DNA from: Mesoflavibacter sp037029465
GTDB lineage: Bacteria; Bacteroidota; Bacteroidia; Flavobacteriales; Flavobacteriaceae
Reading direction: 5' to 3'
Assembly (NCBI RefSeq): GCF_037029465.1
Contig: NZ_JAYMEM010000003.1
Location: 62,001 to 126,000, forward strand
DNA length: 64,000 bases
The notes under the pieces were generated by a model that made no database searches, was not told the origin of the DNA, and worked only from the letters and a program-made list of their open reading frames with translations. This document shows, in pieces, positions 50,701-59,141 of the stretch (positions are counted from its first letter, which is position 1; every line of letters starts with the position of its first letter). Made by a program: the position numbers and the translations under genes.

Positions 50701-51635
50701 AAGTTAGCTTTATACCATTCTACTTGTTTTTCTACTGATTCTAGTAGCGTAGTTTTCGGGTTATAATTAAGTAGCTTTCTAGCTTTATCAATATTAGCTT
50801 TTGTACGTAATTGGTCACCTGCTCGTTTGGCAATAACATTAATTTTAATTGGCTTTCCTAAAACTTTTTCTACAGCATCAATACCATCTTGTGTAGTATG
50901 TTCTACTTCTGTTCCAAGATTAATAATTTCGCCATTTACTTTGTCTTCATTTCCTATAACGCTTACTACGCCATCAACAATATCTCCTACATAAGTAAAA
51001 CTTCGTAAATGCTTATCACTACCTTCATAAAGAGGAAAAGCTTCACCATTTAAACCACAAGCGATTAGTTTAGTATACATTTTTTCTGGACGTTCTCTTG
51101 GTCCTATTACAGAGTATAGTCTTAAAGAACAGCTTTTTAACTGCTTTTCTCTACTTTTTTGAAGCACTAACTGCTCGGCAGTTAACTTAGTTACACCATA
51201 ATGCGATGCAGGTTTTGGTGCTACATCTTCTGGAAAAGTTGCTTCTAAACCATAAATAGATGATGTACCGATGTTTACAAACAGTTTTAAATCTTCTAAT
51301 TGTAATGCATAATCAATTAGATTTTTGGTTGCCATAACATTATTTGTAAAATAATCTTCAAAAGTAGATGTTGAGGATATACCAGGTTGTGCCGCATAAT
51401 GGAAGATATAATTTATGTCTTTTGGCAGCTTATTTATATCTGTAATTTCTCTTAAATCTAACTTTAAAACTGTAATCCCTTTTTCATTTAAAGCTTTTTC
51501 ATTTAATTGCTTTAAATCTAAACTATAATAATCATTAAAGTTATCTACTCCAACAACCTCATGCCCCATTTTTTGGAGTCTTTCTGCTGTATGAGAACCT
51601 ATAAAACCAACTGCTCCAGTGACTAATATCTTCAT
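50697..51635 (-). CDS. NAD-dependent sugar-nucleotide epimerase (UDP-glucuronate/UDP-glucose 4-epimerase-like)
   Basis: 312-aa extended SDR. NAD loop GAVGFIGSH (7-15), DLRE (60-63), HYAAQPG (79-85), catalytic TSS (124-126) and Tyr146-xxx-Lys150 in HYGVTK, then SLRLYSVIGPRERPE. YYSLDLKQ after the dinucleotide fold resembles UDP-GlcA 4-epimerases. Could supply UDP-GalA or another UDP-sugar for the polysaccharide at 1-39 kb or for the GT39 group next door. Divergent from the GT39 gene. Confidence 0.85.
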   Translation of the reverse strand: MKILVTGAVGFIGSHTAERLQKMGHEVVGVDNFNDYYSLDLKQLNEKALNEKGITVLKLDLREITDINKLPKDINYIFHYAAQPGISSTSTFEDYFTNNVMATKNLIDYALQLEDLKLFVNIGTSSIYGLEATFPEDVAPKPASHYGVTKLTAEQLVLQKSREKQLKSCSLRLYSVIGPRERPEKMYTKLIACGLNGEAFPLYEGSDKHLRSFTYVGDIVDGVVSVIGNEDKVNGEIINLGTEVEHTTQDGIDAVEKVLGKPIKINVIAKRAGDQLRTKANIDKARKLLNYNPKTTLLESVEKQVEWYKANF

Positions 51636-51686
51636 AAAAAATTTTGAAATGTTTTACAAAATAACAACTTTTAAGTGAAACATAAA

Positions 51687-51714
51687 TTGCTATTGATAAA
51701 AAATAATACTTTTG
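51687..51714 (+). promoter_or_regulatory. Flavobacterial-type promoter for the GT39 gene
   Basis: TTG (51687-51689), 17-bp spacer, TACTTTTG (51707-51714), 22 bp before the ATG at 51737. Both elements match the family consensus. Confidence 0.62.
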
Positions 51715-51736
51715 CATATCTAACAACTTACTATTC

Positions 51737-53356
51737 ATGAAATTTAGAGCACTACTGATAGTTGCTATTTCTTTTTTATTACTAACCTTTAATTTAGGGT
51801 CATGGGGAATTACAGAAACTAGCGAGTCTAGATACGCAGAAATTAGCAGAGAAATGTTAGTCAATAATGATTATGTACATCCTAAATTATTAGGCATACA
51901 TCATTATCATAAACCACCTATTACCTATCAAATTACAACTTTAGGGTATAAAATTTTTGGAGTTAATGAGTTTGGCGCTAGATTTTTTTTACAAATTGCA
52001 ATTCTAATACAATTAATCTTAGTTTATAATATTACTTTACTTTTTTACAAAAAAAAGAAAATTGCCTTTTCTGCAATGCTTATTTACTTTTCTTTTCCTA
52101 TTGTTATTATTTCTTCAAGAAACTTAACTACAGATGCTTATTTAACTACTACCGTCCTGGCATCTATTTTCTTTTGGTTGTATTATAAATTAAGGGCTTC
52201 TAAACCTATTTTTATTTATTTATTCTTTATTTCGTTAGGTTTAAGCTTTGAAATAAAAGGTCCTGTTGGTCTTATTTTTCCTTTTGTTTTTATTATAAGC
52301 CACAGATTAATCACTAAAGAAAAATTAAAAATTACAACACATCATATTCTAGGTTTTATTTTATTTTTAGCAGTGTCTTTAGCTTGGTATTTTGTTGTTT
52401 TTATTGAAAACCCTATGCTATACAATTACTTTTTTAAAGAACAAATTGTAAATCGTATTAGCTCAAAATCTTATAACAGATCTAAACCCTTTTGGTTTTA
52501 TCTCTTAACACTTCCTGCTATTGGCTTACCATGGATATTCTTTTTATGTCATCAAACATATAAAGGTTTCAAAAATATTAAAAATCAAAAATCTTACAGT
52601 TTGATTTTAATTTGGACTATATCAACTATTATAATATTATTTTCTGCATTTAAAACAAAGCTTATACTTTATATTTTACCTAGCTTTGGTTTTGTAGCAA
52701 TACTTACTGCAAAACTATTAAGTCAAACATCTCCTAAAACTTTAAAAAAATACAACCTTATAATTATTAGTTTTATTGGCTTAATTGCAAGCTCTTTAAT
52801 TGTTTTATCTATTATTGATTTTAAGTTTAATTATAGTTTAATTACTGCGATAATAATGTCTTTATTAGTTAGTATTTTTATTGTATTAGTTTTAAAAAAT
52901 AACAAAGGACTTTTAAGGACAAGTATTTTAGGCTATTTATTAGGTGCTTTTTTATTAACAAGTGGCACTCAATTTTTAAAACTTAATGATTCTGAGTTAA
53001 ATTCGACAAGAGAAGTATTTAAATTTATAAACACTAAACTACCTCAAAAAGAAAATATTGTAGTATATAATTATCTTATAGCTTCATCTCAATTTTATTC
53101 AGATAAGAAGGTGTATATTTTAAATGATGGACATAATACAGTACAACGCGAAACTCAATTTGAAACTTCTACTAATTGGAAAGATTATAACTTTAATTTA
53201 CATACTGAAAACGGAATTAATAAAGCAAAAAATATTCTAAATAAAAATGCTGTATTAATAACTAGAAAAAAACACGATATCCGAGAGCATAATAAGTATC
53301 TAAAAAGAAACTTGCCTAATCGCAAAGAAATTGGCACTTGGGTAATCTATTACTAA
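51737..53356 (+). CDS. GT39-family membrane glycosyltransferase (ArnT/PMT-like)
   Basis: 539 aa with about eleven to twelve membrane helices. The first outside loop has ETSESRYAEISREML (34-48), the acidic E-x-R-Y segment used by ArnT-like enzymes, followed by HHYHKPPITYQITTLGYKIFG. A soluble C-terminal part covers about 430-539. Transfers a sugar from a polyprenyl-phosphate carrier to lipid A, a protein or another acceptor on the periplasmic side. The GT2 downstream would make the polyprenyl-phosphate sugar. Confidence 0.88.
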   Translation: MKFRALLIVAISFLLLTFNLGSWGITETSESRYAEISREMLVNNDYVHPKLLGIHHYHKPPITYQITTLGYKIFGVNEFGARFFLQIAILIQLILVYNITLLFYKKKKIAFSAMLIYFSFPIVIISSRNLTTDAYLTTTVLASIFFWLYYKLRASKPIFIYLFFISLGLSFEIKGPVGLIFPFVFIISHRLITKEKLKITTHHILGFILFLAVSLAWYFVVFIENPMLYNYFFKEQIVNRISSKSYNRSKPFWFYLLTLPAIGLPWIFFLCHQTYKGFKNIKNQKSYSLILIWTISTIIILFSAFKTKLILYILPSFGFVAILTAKLLSQTSPKTLKKYNLIIISFIGLIASSLIVLSIIDFKFNYSLITAIIMSLLVSIFIVLVLKNNKGLLRTSILGYLLGAFLLTSGTQFLKLNDSELNSTREVFKFINTKLPQKENIVVYNYLIASSQFYSDKKVYILNDGHNTVQRETQFETSTNWKDYNFNLHTENGINKAKNILNKNAVLITRKKHDIREHNKYLKRNLPNRKEIGTWVIYY

Positions 53357-53364
53357 AAAAATAA

Positions 53365-53372
53365 TACTTTTG
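53365..53372 (+). promoter_or_regulatory. Possible -7 box for the DPM1-like gene
   Basis: TACTTTTG, identical to the box before the GT39 gene, lies between the GT39 stop (53356) and the ATG at 53392. The nearest TTG is 24 bp upstream, slightly too far, so an internal promoter is likely but weakish. Confidence 0.42.
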
Positions 53373-53391
53373 TAAGACTAAGTAAAGCATA

Positions 53392-54105
53392 ATGAGTTAC
53401 GAATTTACGATTATCGTTCCTGTTTATAATGAAGAGGATAATTTAGCTAGAGTTGAAGAAGAACTTTTAGCGTACACAAAAATAGCTAGCAAAACCACAA
53501 AAATATTATTTGTAAACGATGGGTCTAAAGACAAAAGTCAGCAACTAATCGAAGACATTTGTACACGTAATGATGCATTTTACTATATTCTTTTTAAAGA
53601 AAATAGAGGCTTAAGCGCTGCTATAAAAGCTGGTTTTGATTATGCAGACACAGCACTTGTTGGCTATATAGACTCTGATTTACAAACTGCTCCTTCAGAC
53701 TTTAACCTACTTTTAGAACATATAAAAGACAACGCATTAGTAACTGGTGTTCGTTCTAACCGAAAAGATAGTTTTGTAAAAAATATGTCTTCTAAAATAG
53801 CTAACGGTATTAGACGTGCTTTTACTAAAGACGGTATGGATGATACAGGTTGCCCATTAAAAGTCATAAGAACAGATTATGCCAAACGTATACCCATGTT
53901 TAAAGGTTTGCACCGTTTCTTACCAGCTATGATTTTATTACAAAACGGTAACATAAAGCAAGTACCTGTTCAACATTTTCCGCGTATTGCTGGTCAAGCT
54001 AAATTTGGTTTATGGAATCGGCTTTTAGGTCCTTTGATGGATTGTTTTGCTTATTTATGGATGAAGAAAAAGTATATTAATTACGATGTTGCTAAGAAAA
54101 AATAA
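53392..54105 (+). CDS. GT2 polyprenyl-phosphate sugar synthase-like protein (ArnC/DPM1 group)
   Basis: 237 aa. FTIIVPVYNEEDNLARVEEE (4-23), LFVNDGSKDKSQQLIE (about 42-57), LVGYIDSDLQTAPSDF (about 88-103, DXD as DSDLQ) and KNMSSKIANGIRRAF. The DSDLQ..P motif marks the dolichyl/undecaprenyl-phosphate mannose or glucose synthase group. No C-terminal membrane helices, so it is the soluble DPM1 type. It sits between GT39 genes it probably feeds, and its stop abuts the next start directly. Confidence 0.9.
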   Translation: MSYEFTIIVPVYNEEDNLARVEEELLAYTKIASKTTKILFVNDGSKDKSQQLIEDICTRNDAFYYILFKENRGLSAAIKAGFDYADTALVGYIDSDLQTAPSDFNLLLEHIKDNALVTGVRSNRKDSFVKNMSSKIANGIRRAFTKDGMDDTGCPLKVIRTDYAKRIPMFKGLHRFLPAMILLQNGNIKQVPVQHFPRIAGQAKFGLWNRLLGPLMDCFAYLWMKKKYINYDVAKKK

Positions 54106-54729
54106 ATGAGTGACTGGTTAATATATAGTATTGGTTTTTTGGCTCAAATCCTCTTTTCGTCTAGGCTAATCATACAATGGATTACTAGCGAAAAACAAAA
54201 AAGAGTTATTACTCCTACTCTATTTTGGACGCTTAGTTTAACTGCTTCTTTTTTACTGTTTATTTACGGTTATTTAAGGCATGACTTTGCAATAATGTTA
54301 GGTCAAGCACTTACATATTATATCTATATTAGAAATCTTCAACTACAAAATCAATGGAATAAGTATCCTACACTAATGCGATGGGTGTTACTACTAATGC
54401 CAGTTTTTGTGGTTATTTTTTATTTTAATAATAACCGTATAGATGTCAACCATTTATTTAAAAACGAAGCTATTCCGTTATGGTTATTAGTTTTAGGTAT
54501 TGTCTCTCAAATAGTATTTACTTTAAGATTTGTGTACCAGTGGATGTATTCTGAAAAAAATAAAGAATCCTCTTTGCCTTTCGGGTTTTGGGCATTAAGT
54601 TTTATAGGCTCTTTACTTATTTTAACGTATGCTATTTTTAGAAAAGATCCCGTATTATTAGTTGGTCACTTACTTGGCGCAATTATTTATATTAGAAATC
54701 TTTTAATTTTGAAAAAACAAGATGCCTAA
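54106..54729 (+). CDS. Duplicated LAB_N (lipid A biosynthesis N-terminal domain) membrane protein
   Basis: 207 aa with six hydrophobic segments in two copies of the same pattern: LAQILFSSRLIIQWITSEKQ...FWTLSLTASFLLFIYGYLRHDFAIMLGQALTYYIYIRN (about 10-80) and VSQIVFTLRFVYQWMYSEKN...FWALSFIGSLLILTYAIFRKDPVLLVGHLLGAIIYIRN (about 125-200). LAB_N is normally fused to LpxB; here it stands alone as a tandem pair and resembles PQ-loop-type or EmrE-like small transporters. A lipid or polyprenyl-sugar flipping role in the GT39 group is an inference. Overlaps the next gene by 8 bp. Confidence 0.82.
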   Translation: MSDWLIYSIGFLAQILFSSRLIIQWITSEKQKRVITPTLFWTLSLTASFLLFIYGYLRHDFAIMLGQALTYYIYIRNLQLQNQWNKYPTLMRWVLLLMPVFVVIFYFNNNRIDVNHLFKNEAIPLWLLVLGIVSQIVFTLRFVYQWMYSEKNKESSLPFGFWALSFIGSLLILTYAIFRKDPVLLVGHLLGAIIYIRNLLILKKQDA

Positions 54730-56356
54730 ATTTATAAAAAACTATCCATTAATTTTACTTTGCCTTTTTATAGGCATTATGCTGTTACCTAATTTAGACA
54801 GCATACAGGTAACTATTATGGAAGCCCGTAATTTTATTACCGCCAGAGAAATGATTACAGATAGCAACTGGTTACTAACCACTATGAATGGTGTACCACG
54901 TTATCAAAAACCACCATTACCAACTTGGATTACTGCTTTATCTGCATTAATCTTTGGGATTAAAAGCGTATTTGGAATGCGTTTACCTGCTATATTAATG
55001 GTTATGATTTTAGGTGTTTTTACTTATAAATTATCAAAATTCATACTTAAAAGTAGAGCACATAGTTTAATAAATGCATTAATATTAATCACATCTTTTT
55101 ACGTTATAGGTATTACTATAGAAGCGCCTTGGGATATTTTTACTCACGGATTTATGATGATTGCTATTTATTATTTATTTCTACTATTTAAAAGCGAAAC
55201 AGTTAATTGGAAACACATTCTTTTAGCTAGTTTAGGTATTGCTGCTTCTCTATTAAGCAAAGGTCCTGTGTCGTTTTACGCATTGTTATTACCATTTTTA
55301 ATTGCTTTTAGTTTCTCATTCAATTATAAAAACTTAAAAGCTAAAATTATTCCTTTTATAATCATATTAATTCTTGCTGTTATTTTAGGTGGTTGGTGGT
55401 ATCTTTATGTAAGATTAGAAGATCCTCATACTTTTGAAGCTATAACAAGTAAAGAAACCGCTAATTGGACAAGCTACAATGTTAGACCTTTCTATTATTA
55501 TTGGAGCTTTTTTACGCAAAGCGGAATTTGGACAATTCCAGCATTTATAGGATTATTGTATCCATATATGAAACGTAGAGCAATACATTACAGAGCTTAT
55601 AAATTCACGTTTTTATGGACTATTGCTGCTGTAATTTTACTCTCAATAATTCCTGAAAAAAAGTCACGTTATTTAATGCCTGTCTTAATTCCGTTAGCAT
55701 TAAACACAGGATTTTATATAGAGTTTTTAATTAGAAAATTTAAGTACTTAAATAATAAAAAAGATACTTTACCTGTATACTTCAATTTTACATTAATTGC
55801 TATTATCGGTATCGTTTCCCCTTTTGGATTAGCCTATTTATTTTATGAGCAATTTCATAGTAACATTATTGCATTTTCAATTTTTGGTCTAGTTTCTATA
55901 GTTATTTCATTTTTTATTTTAATACAACTATACAAAAAGAAAATTAAGTACGTATTCTTGTTAACAGTAGTCTTTTTTGCGAGTCTTTTTGTGTTTGGCT
56001 TACCTGTATTTAAAACATTTACTAGCAAAAATTATAAACCAGTGTCAAGGTTATTAAAGCAAAATGAAATCAACGATATTAAAACTTATAGCTTAGGTGA
56101 AGCAACGCCTGAAACCGTTTGGCAATATGGCGAAAAGATTCCGACAATTATTAATTTGAATACTATTGAAAATCTTCCAAAGGACTCAAAATTTGGATTA
56201 TTAACTTATGGTCTTTCTGAAGAAAAAATTTCATTTTTAAGCTCCTATTTCAATGTTAAAAAGATAAATCATTATGATTTAAATGAAGCTGAGCCAGGTA
56301 GCAGGCAATACAGAGACAGATTAACTTTTGATTATTACGAACTAGAAAGGAAATAA
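54722..56356 (+). CDS. GT39-family membrane glycosyltransferase (second copy)
   Basis: 544 aa, multi-spanning. The first loop has IMEAREFI-like NFITAREMITDSNWL and YQKPPLPTWITALSALIFG, matching the ArnT/PMT first loop, but with Glu-Ala-Arg-Asn where the other copy has E-S-R-Y. SKGPVSFYALLLPF and WGW-like GGWWYLYVRLEDP follow. Soluble C-terminal part about 435-544. Probably transfers a second sugar from a polyprenyl carrier. Translation coupled to LAB_N by an 8-bp overlap; convergent with PAP2, 3 bp apart. Confidence 0.87.
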   Translation: MPKFIKNYPLILLCLFIGIMLLPNLDSIQVTIMEARNFITAREMITDSNWLLTTMNGVPRYQKPPLPTWITALSALIFGIKSVFGMRLPAILMVMILGVFTYKLSKFILKSRAHSLINALILITSFYVIGITIEAPWDIFTHGFMMIAIYYLFLLFKSETVNWKHILLASLGIAASLLSKGPVSFYALLLPFLIAFSFSFNYKNLKAKIIPFIIILILAVILGGWWYLYVRLEDPHTFEAITSKETANWTSYNVRPFYYYWSFFTQSGIWTIPAFIGLLYPYMKRRAIHYRAYKFTFLWTIAAVILLSIIPEKKSRYLMPVLIPLALNTGFYIEFLIRKFKYLNNKKDTLPVYFNFTLIAIIGIVSPFGLAYLFYEQFHSNIIAFSIFGLVSIVISFFILIQLYKKKIKYVFLLTVVFFASLFVFGLPVFKTFTSKNYKPVSRLLKQNEINDIKTYSLGEATPETVWQYGEKIPTIINLNTIENLPKDSKFGLLTYGLSEEKISFLSSYFNVKKINHYDLNEAEPGSRQYRDRLTFDYYELERK

Positions 56357-56359
56357 AAA

Positions 56360-56932
56360 TTACCTTAGCGTAAAGCGTTTATGTAAGTAGCTTTCAAATC
56401 TATAGAACATATAACCTGAAAATCCGCCAAAAATCATACCTGATAAAACATCTAACGGATAATGTACACCAATATATATACGGCTATAACCCATTGCTAA
56501 AGACCAAACAATTAATATATATATTAAATATTTAAATCGCTGTTTTAACATAAAACCTGAAAAAATAGCTACTGCCATACTATTACTGGCATGACCAGAA
56601 AAGTAACCATATGCTCCGCCACACCAAGATTTAACTAAACGCATAACATCTATCAAATCTGCTTCGTGACAAGGTCTTGGTCGTTTTAAACCATATTTAA
56701 ATAAGTTTGTAATTTGATCTGTAAACAGGATCATTAAAGCAATAACTACAGCGGTTAGAATAATGGATTTATCATTTCTTTTTTTATACATAAAGAAGAA
56801 AAGCACTGCATAAAAAGGAATCCAATGCAATTTATCTGTATAAAACATCCAAAATCCATCCCAAGAAGGATTACCTAGATTATTAAGGAATAAAAAAACT
56901 TGTTTATCTAATTCTAAAATTTGTTCTAACAT
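56360..56932 (-). CDS. PAP2-family membrane phosphatase
   Basis: 190 aa with five or six helices. The phosphatase signature is complete: KRPRPCHE (about 80-87), GYFSGHASNSMA (about 107-118) and SRIYIGVHYPLDVLSG (about 150-165). Family members dephosphorylate undecaprenyl pyrophosphate or other lipid phosphates, which would fit recycling of the carrier used by the GT39 group on the opposite strand. Substrate not determined by sequence. Five bases separate it from the gene upstream. Confidence 0.9.
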   Translation of the reverse strand: MLEQILELDKQVFLFLNNLGNPSWDGFWMFYTDKLHWIPFYAVLFFFMYKKRNDKSIILTAVVIALMILFTDQITNLFKYGLKRPRPCHEADLIDVMRLVKSWCGGAYGYFSGHASNSMAVAIFSGFMLKQRFKYLIYILIVWSLAMGYSRIYIGVHYPLDVLSGMIFGGFSGYMFYRFESYLHKRFTLR

Positions 56933-56936
56933 GTAA

Positions 56937-57164
56937 TTAGTCTTCGTATCGTGCTACTTCTCTGTCATAAAATGCAGTAGCTTCGTTGATTAAATTTTCC
57001 ATTTCTAGCTCTAATTCTTTTTCATCATGTTGATCAAAATCTTCAAGCCATTCTACTTCATCGTCTTCTAAGTTTATAATAAACCGAGGAAAATCGGTAT
57101 GTATTACAAATATAGCGTTTGGAAAATCTGTATTGTCGCCTAATATGTATTTTGGTAGTTCCAT
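56937..57164 (-). CDS. Small conserved acidic protein, unknown function
   Basis: 75 aa: MELPKYILGDNTDFPNAIFV, then HTDFPRFIINLEDDEVEWLED and an acidic helical tail ELELEMENLINEATAFYDREV. Predicted mixed beta/alpha with no catalytic motif. It looks like a conserved flavobacterial hypothetical. Lies directly upstream of PAP2 and is probably cotranscribed. Confidence 0.7.
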   Translation of the reverse strand: MELPKYILGDNTDFPNAIFVIHTDFPRFIINLEDDEVEWLEDFDQHDEKELELEMENLINEATAFYDREVARYED

Positions 57165-57170
57165 TTAATT

Positions 57171-57231
57171 AGTGTCTAAAGTTGAAAGTATTTAAAGTGG
57201 CTAAAGTTAAAAGTATTTAGAGTATATTAAA
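57171..57231 (+). repeat. Left repeat flanking the four-helix bundle gene
   Basis: AGTGTCTAAAGT (57171-57182) and AAAGTATTTAAAGT (57185-57198) are followed by a second imperfect copy GGCTAAAGTTAAAAGTATTT. Both blocks recur in inverted orientation at 57673-57693 on the other side of the gene. Confidence 0.75.
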
Positions 57232-57256
57232 TTTTTAATATGTTTATTTTTCAAAG

Positions 57257-57616
57257 TTAAAACTTATTTGCGATAGAAGTGAAAAGTGCGAGTAGTTCTT
57301 TTGCTTCATTTCTTATTTCTTTTAAATTTTTACTTTCAACAAAACCTAATTCTTCTATAATTTCTAACCAATAATCTGTTTCGCTAGCTTCTGCTAAAGA
57401 TATTTTTAGTTTATTAGAAAAGTCTTTTGTACTTCTACTTCTATTGGCTTCTCTATAATTTGCTCCAATGCTAGTTCCTGATTTTGATAATTGATTTCTC
57501 AATACAAGTGCTTCTGGCGTATTGGGTAAACTTCCTGATAATTTTAAGATTTTAATAGCAAATGTTATTGTTCTTTTTTCTAAAACTTTAGCAAATTCTT
57601 TATTGGTCATAATCAC
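57257..57616 (-). CDS. Four-helix bundle protein (23S rRNA intervening-sequence family)
   Basis: 119 aa. FAIKILKLSGSLPNTPEAL (19-37), RNQLSKSGTSIGANYREANR (about 41-60), FSNKLKISLAEASETDYWLE (about 66-85) and ELLALFTSIANKF at the end match the S23/four-helix bundle family. Members are encoded inside 23S rRNA intervening sequences in some bacteria or stand alone; related Avd proteins assist diversity-generating retroelements. No reverse transcriptase or rRNA is near here. An alternative start is Met3. It is flanked by an inverted pair of short repeats, which suggests a small mobile cassette. Confidence 0.85.
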   Translation of the reverse strand: MIMTNKEFAKVLEKRTITFAIKILKLSGSLPNTPEALVLRNQLSKSGTSIGANYREANRSRSTKDFSNKLKISLAEASETDYWLEIIEELGFVESKNLKEIRNEAKELLALFTSIANKF

Positions 57617-57667
57617 TTATTGTTTAAACAAATATAACCAACAGAAATAATTAATCTTGAGTATTAT

Positions 57668-57708
57668 CCAATACTTTAAATACTTTAGACACTTATAACT
57701 TAGGCACT
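57668..57708 (-). repeat. Right repeat flanking the four-helix bundle gene, abutting the MATE stop
   Basis: On the minus strand, from the first base after the MATE stop TAA: AGTGCCTAAGTTATA, AGTGTCTAAAGT, ATTTAAAGTATT. ACTTTAAATACTTT (57673-57686) and ACTTTAGACACT (57682-57693) are exact inverted copies of blocks at 57185-57198 and 57171-57182. Confidence 0.75.
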
Positions 57709-59085
57709 TTAAGAATGAGTAACTAAAAGTTTTTTTGTAAGATAATTAAACCTAATAAACAATAAAATTGCTGCACTAGTTAAGCCTGCTAATAAGCCAA
57801 TCCAAATTCCAAAGCTTCCGTACGCATCTTCTTTTCCTAAAATCCAGCTTATAGGAAAACCTATTAACCAATAGGCAATAAAGGTAATTAATGTTGGTAT
57901 TTTAACATCTTGCAAGCCACGTAAGGCGCCTAAAACAATAACTTGTAAACTATCACTGATCTGAAAAATAGCCGACGCAATTAGTAACTGTGATGCTATT
58001 GTGACAACTTCGGTATTGTCTTTAAAATTAATAACATCGTCAAAATCTACGTACAGTTTTGGCAGTGCTTCATTAAAAATTAAAAATAAAACTCCAAAAA
58101 CAACAGCAAAAATAAACCCTAATAAAAACAAAGAAAAAGCGATACGACGTAATTCGAAATAGTGTTGTAATCCTTTTTGGTTACCGACTCTAATCATAGA
58201 TGCTACACTTAATCCCATAGCTACCATAAAGGTCATAGAACTTAAATTTAAAGCAATTTGATTTGCTGCTTGCGGATTTTTACCTAACAAGCCACTTAAC
58301 CAGATTGCTGCTGTAAAAATGGCTACTTCAAAAAACATTTGCATTGCACTTGGCGCACCAAGACCAATAAGTTTATTAATCATTGTTTTGTCTAAAACTA
58401 ATATTTTAATATTGGTGACAAAATGTTTTGATTTTTCTCGTCCTTTTAACAACCACCAAATATGTGCTACCATTACAAAACGAGAAATTAAAGTCCCATA
58501 AGCTGCACCAACTATACCCATTTCTGGAAAACCAAACTTACCAAAGATAAGCACATAGTTAAAACCCACATTAACCACGTTAGCTACTATAGTAGCATAC
58601 ATTGGATATTTGGTTAAAGACAATCCATCACTAAATTGTTTAAATGCCTGAAAGACGACTAAAGGTATCAAAGAAAATGCTACCAAATCTAAATACGGAA
58701 TAGCTAATTCTACAACCTCAACTGGTTGTTTCATTAAATACATTAATGGTTTGGCAAAAAACACTAACAGAAACAACAACACGCCTAAAACAGTACATAA
58801 AAATAATCCGTGTTTAAAAGCAGATTTTCCTTTAGCAAAATCGTTTGCTCCATCTGCTTCGGCTACCAAAGGTGTAATGGCTGTACTAAAACCAATACCT
58901 AAAGACATAGCTATAAACATAAAACTATTACCTAAAGATACTGCTGCTAACTGCGCCGTACCTAATTGACCTACCATAATATTGTCTATAAAACTAACAA
59001 AGGTATGTCCTAACATACCTAACATGACTGGTGCTGCTAGTTGCCAATTGTACTTAAATTCTTTTGTGTAATTGCTCAAAACCAT
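57709..59085 (-). CDS. MATE family efflux transporter
   Basis: 458 aa with twelve hydrophobic segments in two six-helix halves. LAAPVMLGMLGHTFVSFIDN (16-35) with MVGQLGTAQLAAVSLGNS is the N-lobe signature, and the second half repeats it (IGLGAPSAMQMFFEVAIFT). Exports drugs or metabolites by Na+ or H+ antiport. A TACTTTTG box (59097-59090 on the minus strand) lies only 4 bp before the ATG. Confidence 0.93.
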   Translation of the reverse strand: MVLSNYTKEFKYNWQLAAPVMLGMLGHTFVSFIDNIMVGQLGTAQLAAVSLGNSFMFIAMSLGIGFSTAITPLVAEADGANDFAKGKSAFKHGLFLCTVLGVLLFLLVFFAKPLMYLMKQPVEVVELAIPYLDLVAFSLIPLVVFQAFKQFSDGLSLTKYPMYATIVANVVNVGFNYVLIFGKFGFPEMGIVGAAYGTLISRFVMVAHIWWLLKGREKSKHFVTNIKILVLDKTMINKLIGLGAPSAMQMFFEVAIFTAAIWLSGLLGKNPQAANQIALNLSSMTFMVAMGLSVASMIRVGNQKGLQHYFELRRIAFSLFLLGFIFAVVFGVLFLIFNEALPKLYVDFDDVINFKDNTEVVTIASQLLIASAIFQISDSLQVIVLGALRGLQDVKIPTLITFIAYWLIGFPISWILGKEDAYGSFGIWIGLLAGLTSAAILLFIRFNYLTKKLLVTHS

Positions 59086-59089
59086 TTTG

Positions 59090-59097
59090 CAAAAGTA
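59090..59097 (-). promoter_or_regulatory. -7 box just upstream of the MATE gene
   Basis: TACTTTTG followed by CAAAATG on the minus strand: a consensus -7 box so close to the start codon that the mRNA would be nearly leaderless. No good TTG at 17-23 bp. Confidence 0.4.
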
Positions 59098-59141
59098 GTG
59101 GTTTGAGAAAATTTATTTATAAGAAATCAACTTAAATTCAC

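Noticed and set aside
57257..57616. Avd-type accessory protein of a diversity-generating retroelement
   Set aside because: No reverse transcriptase, template repeat or variable repeat was found in the window; only the fold is shared.
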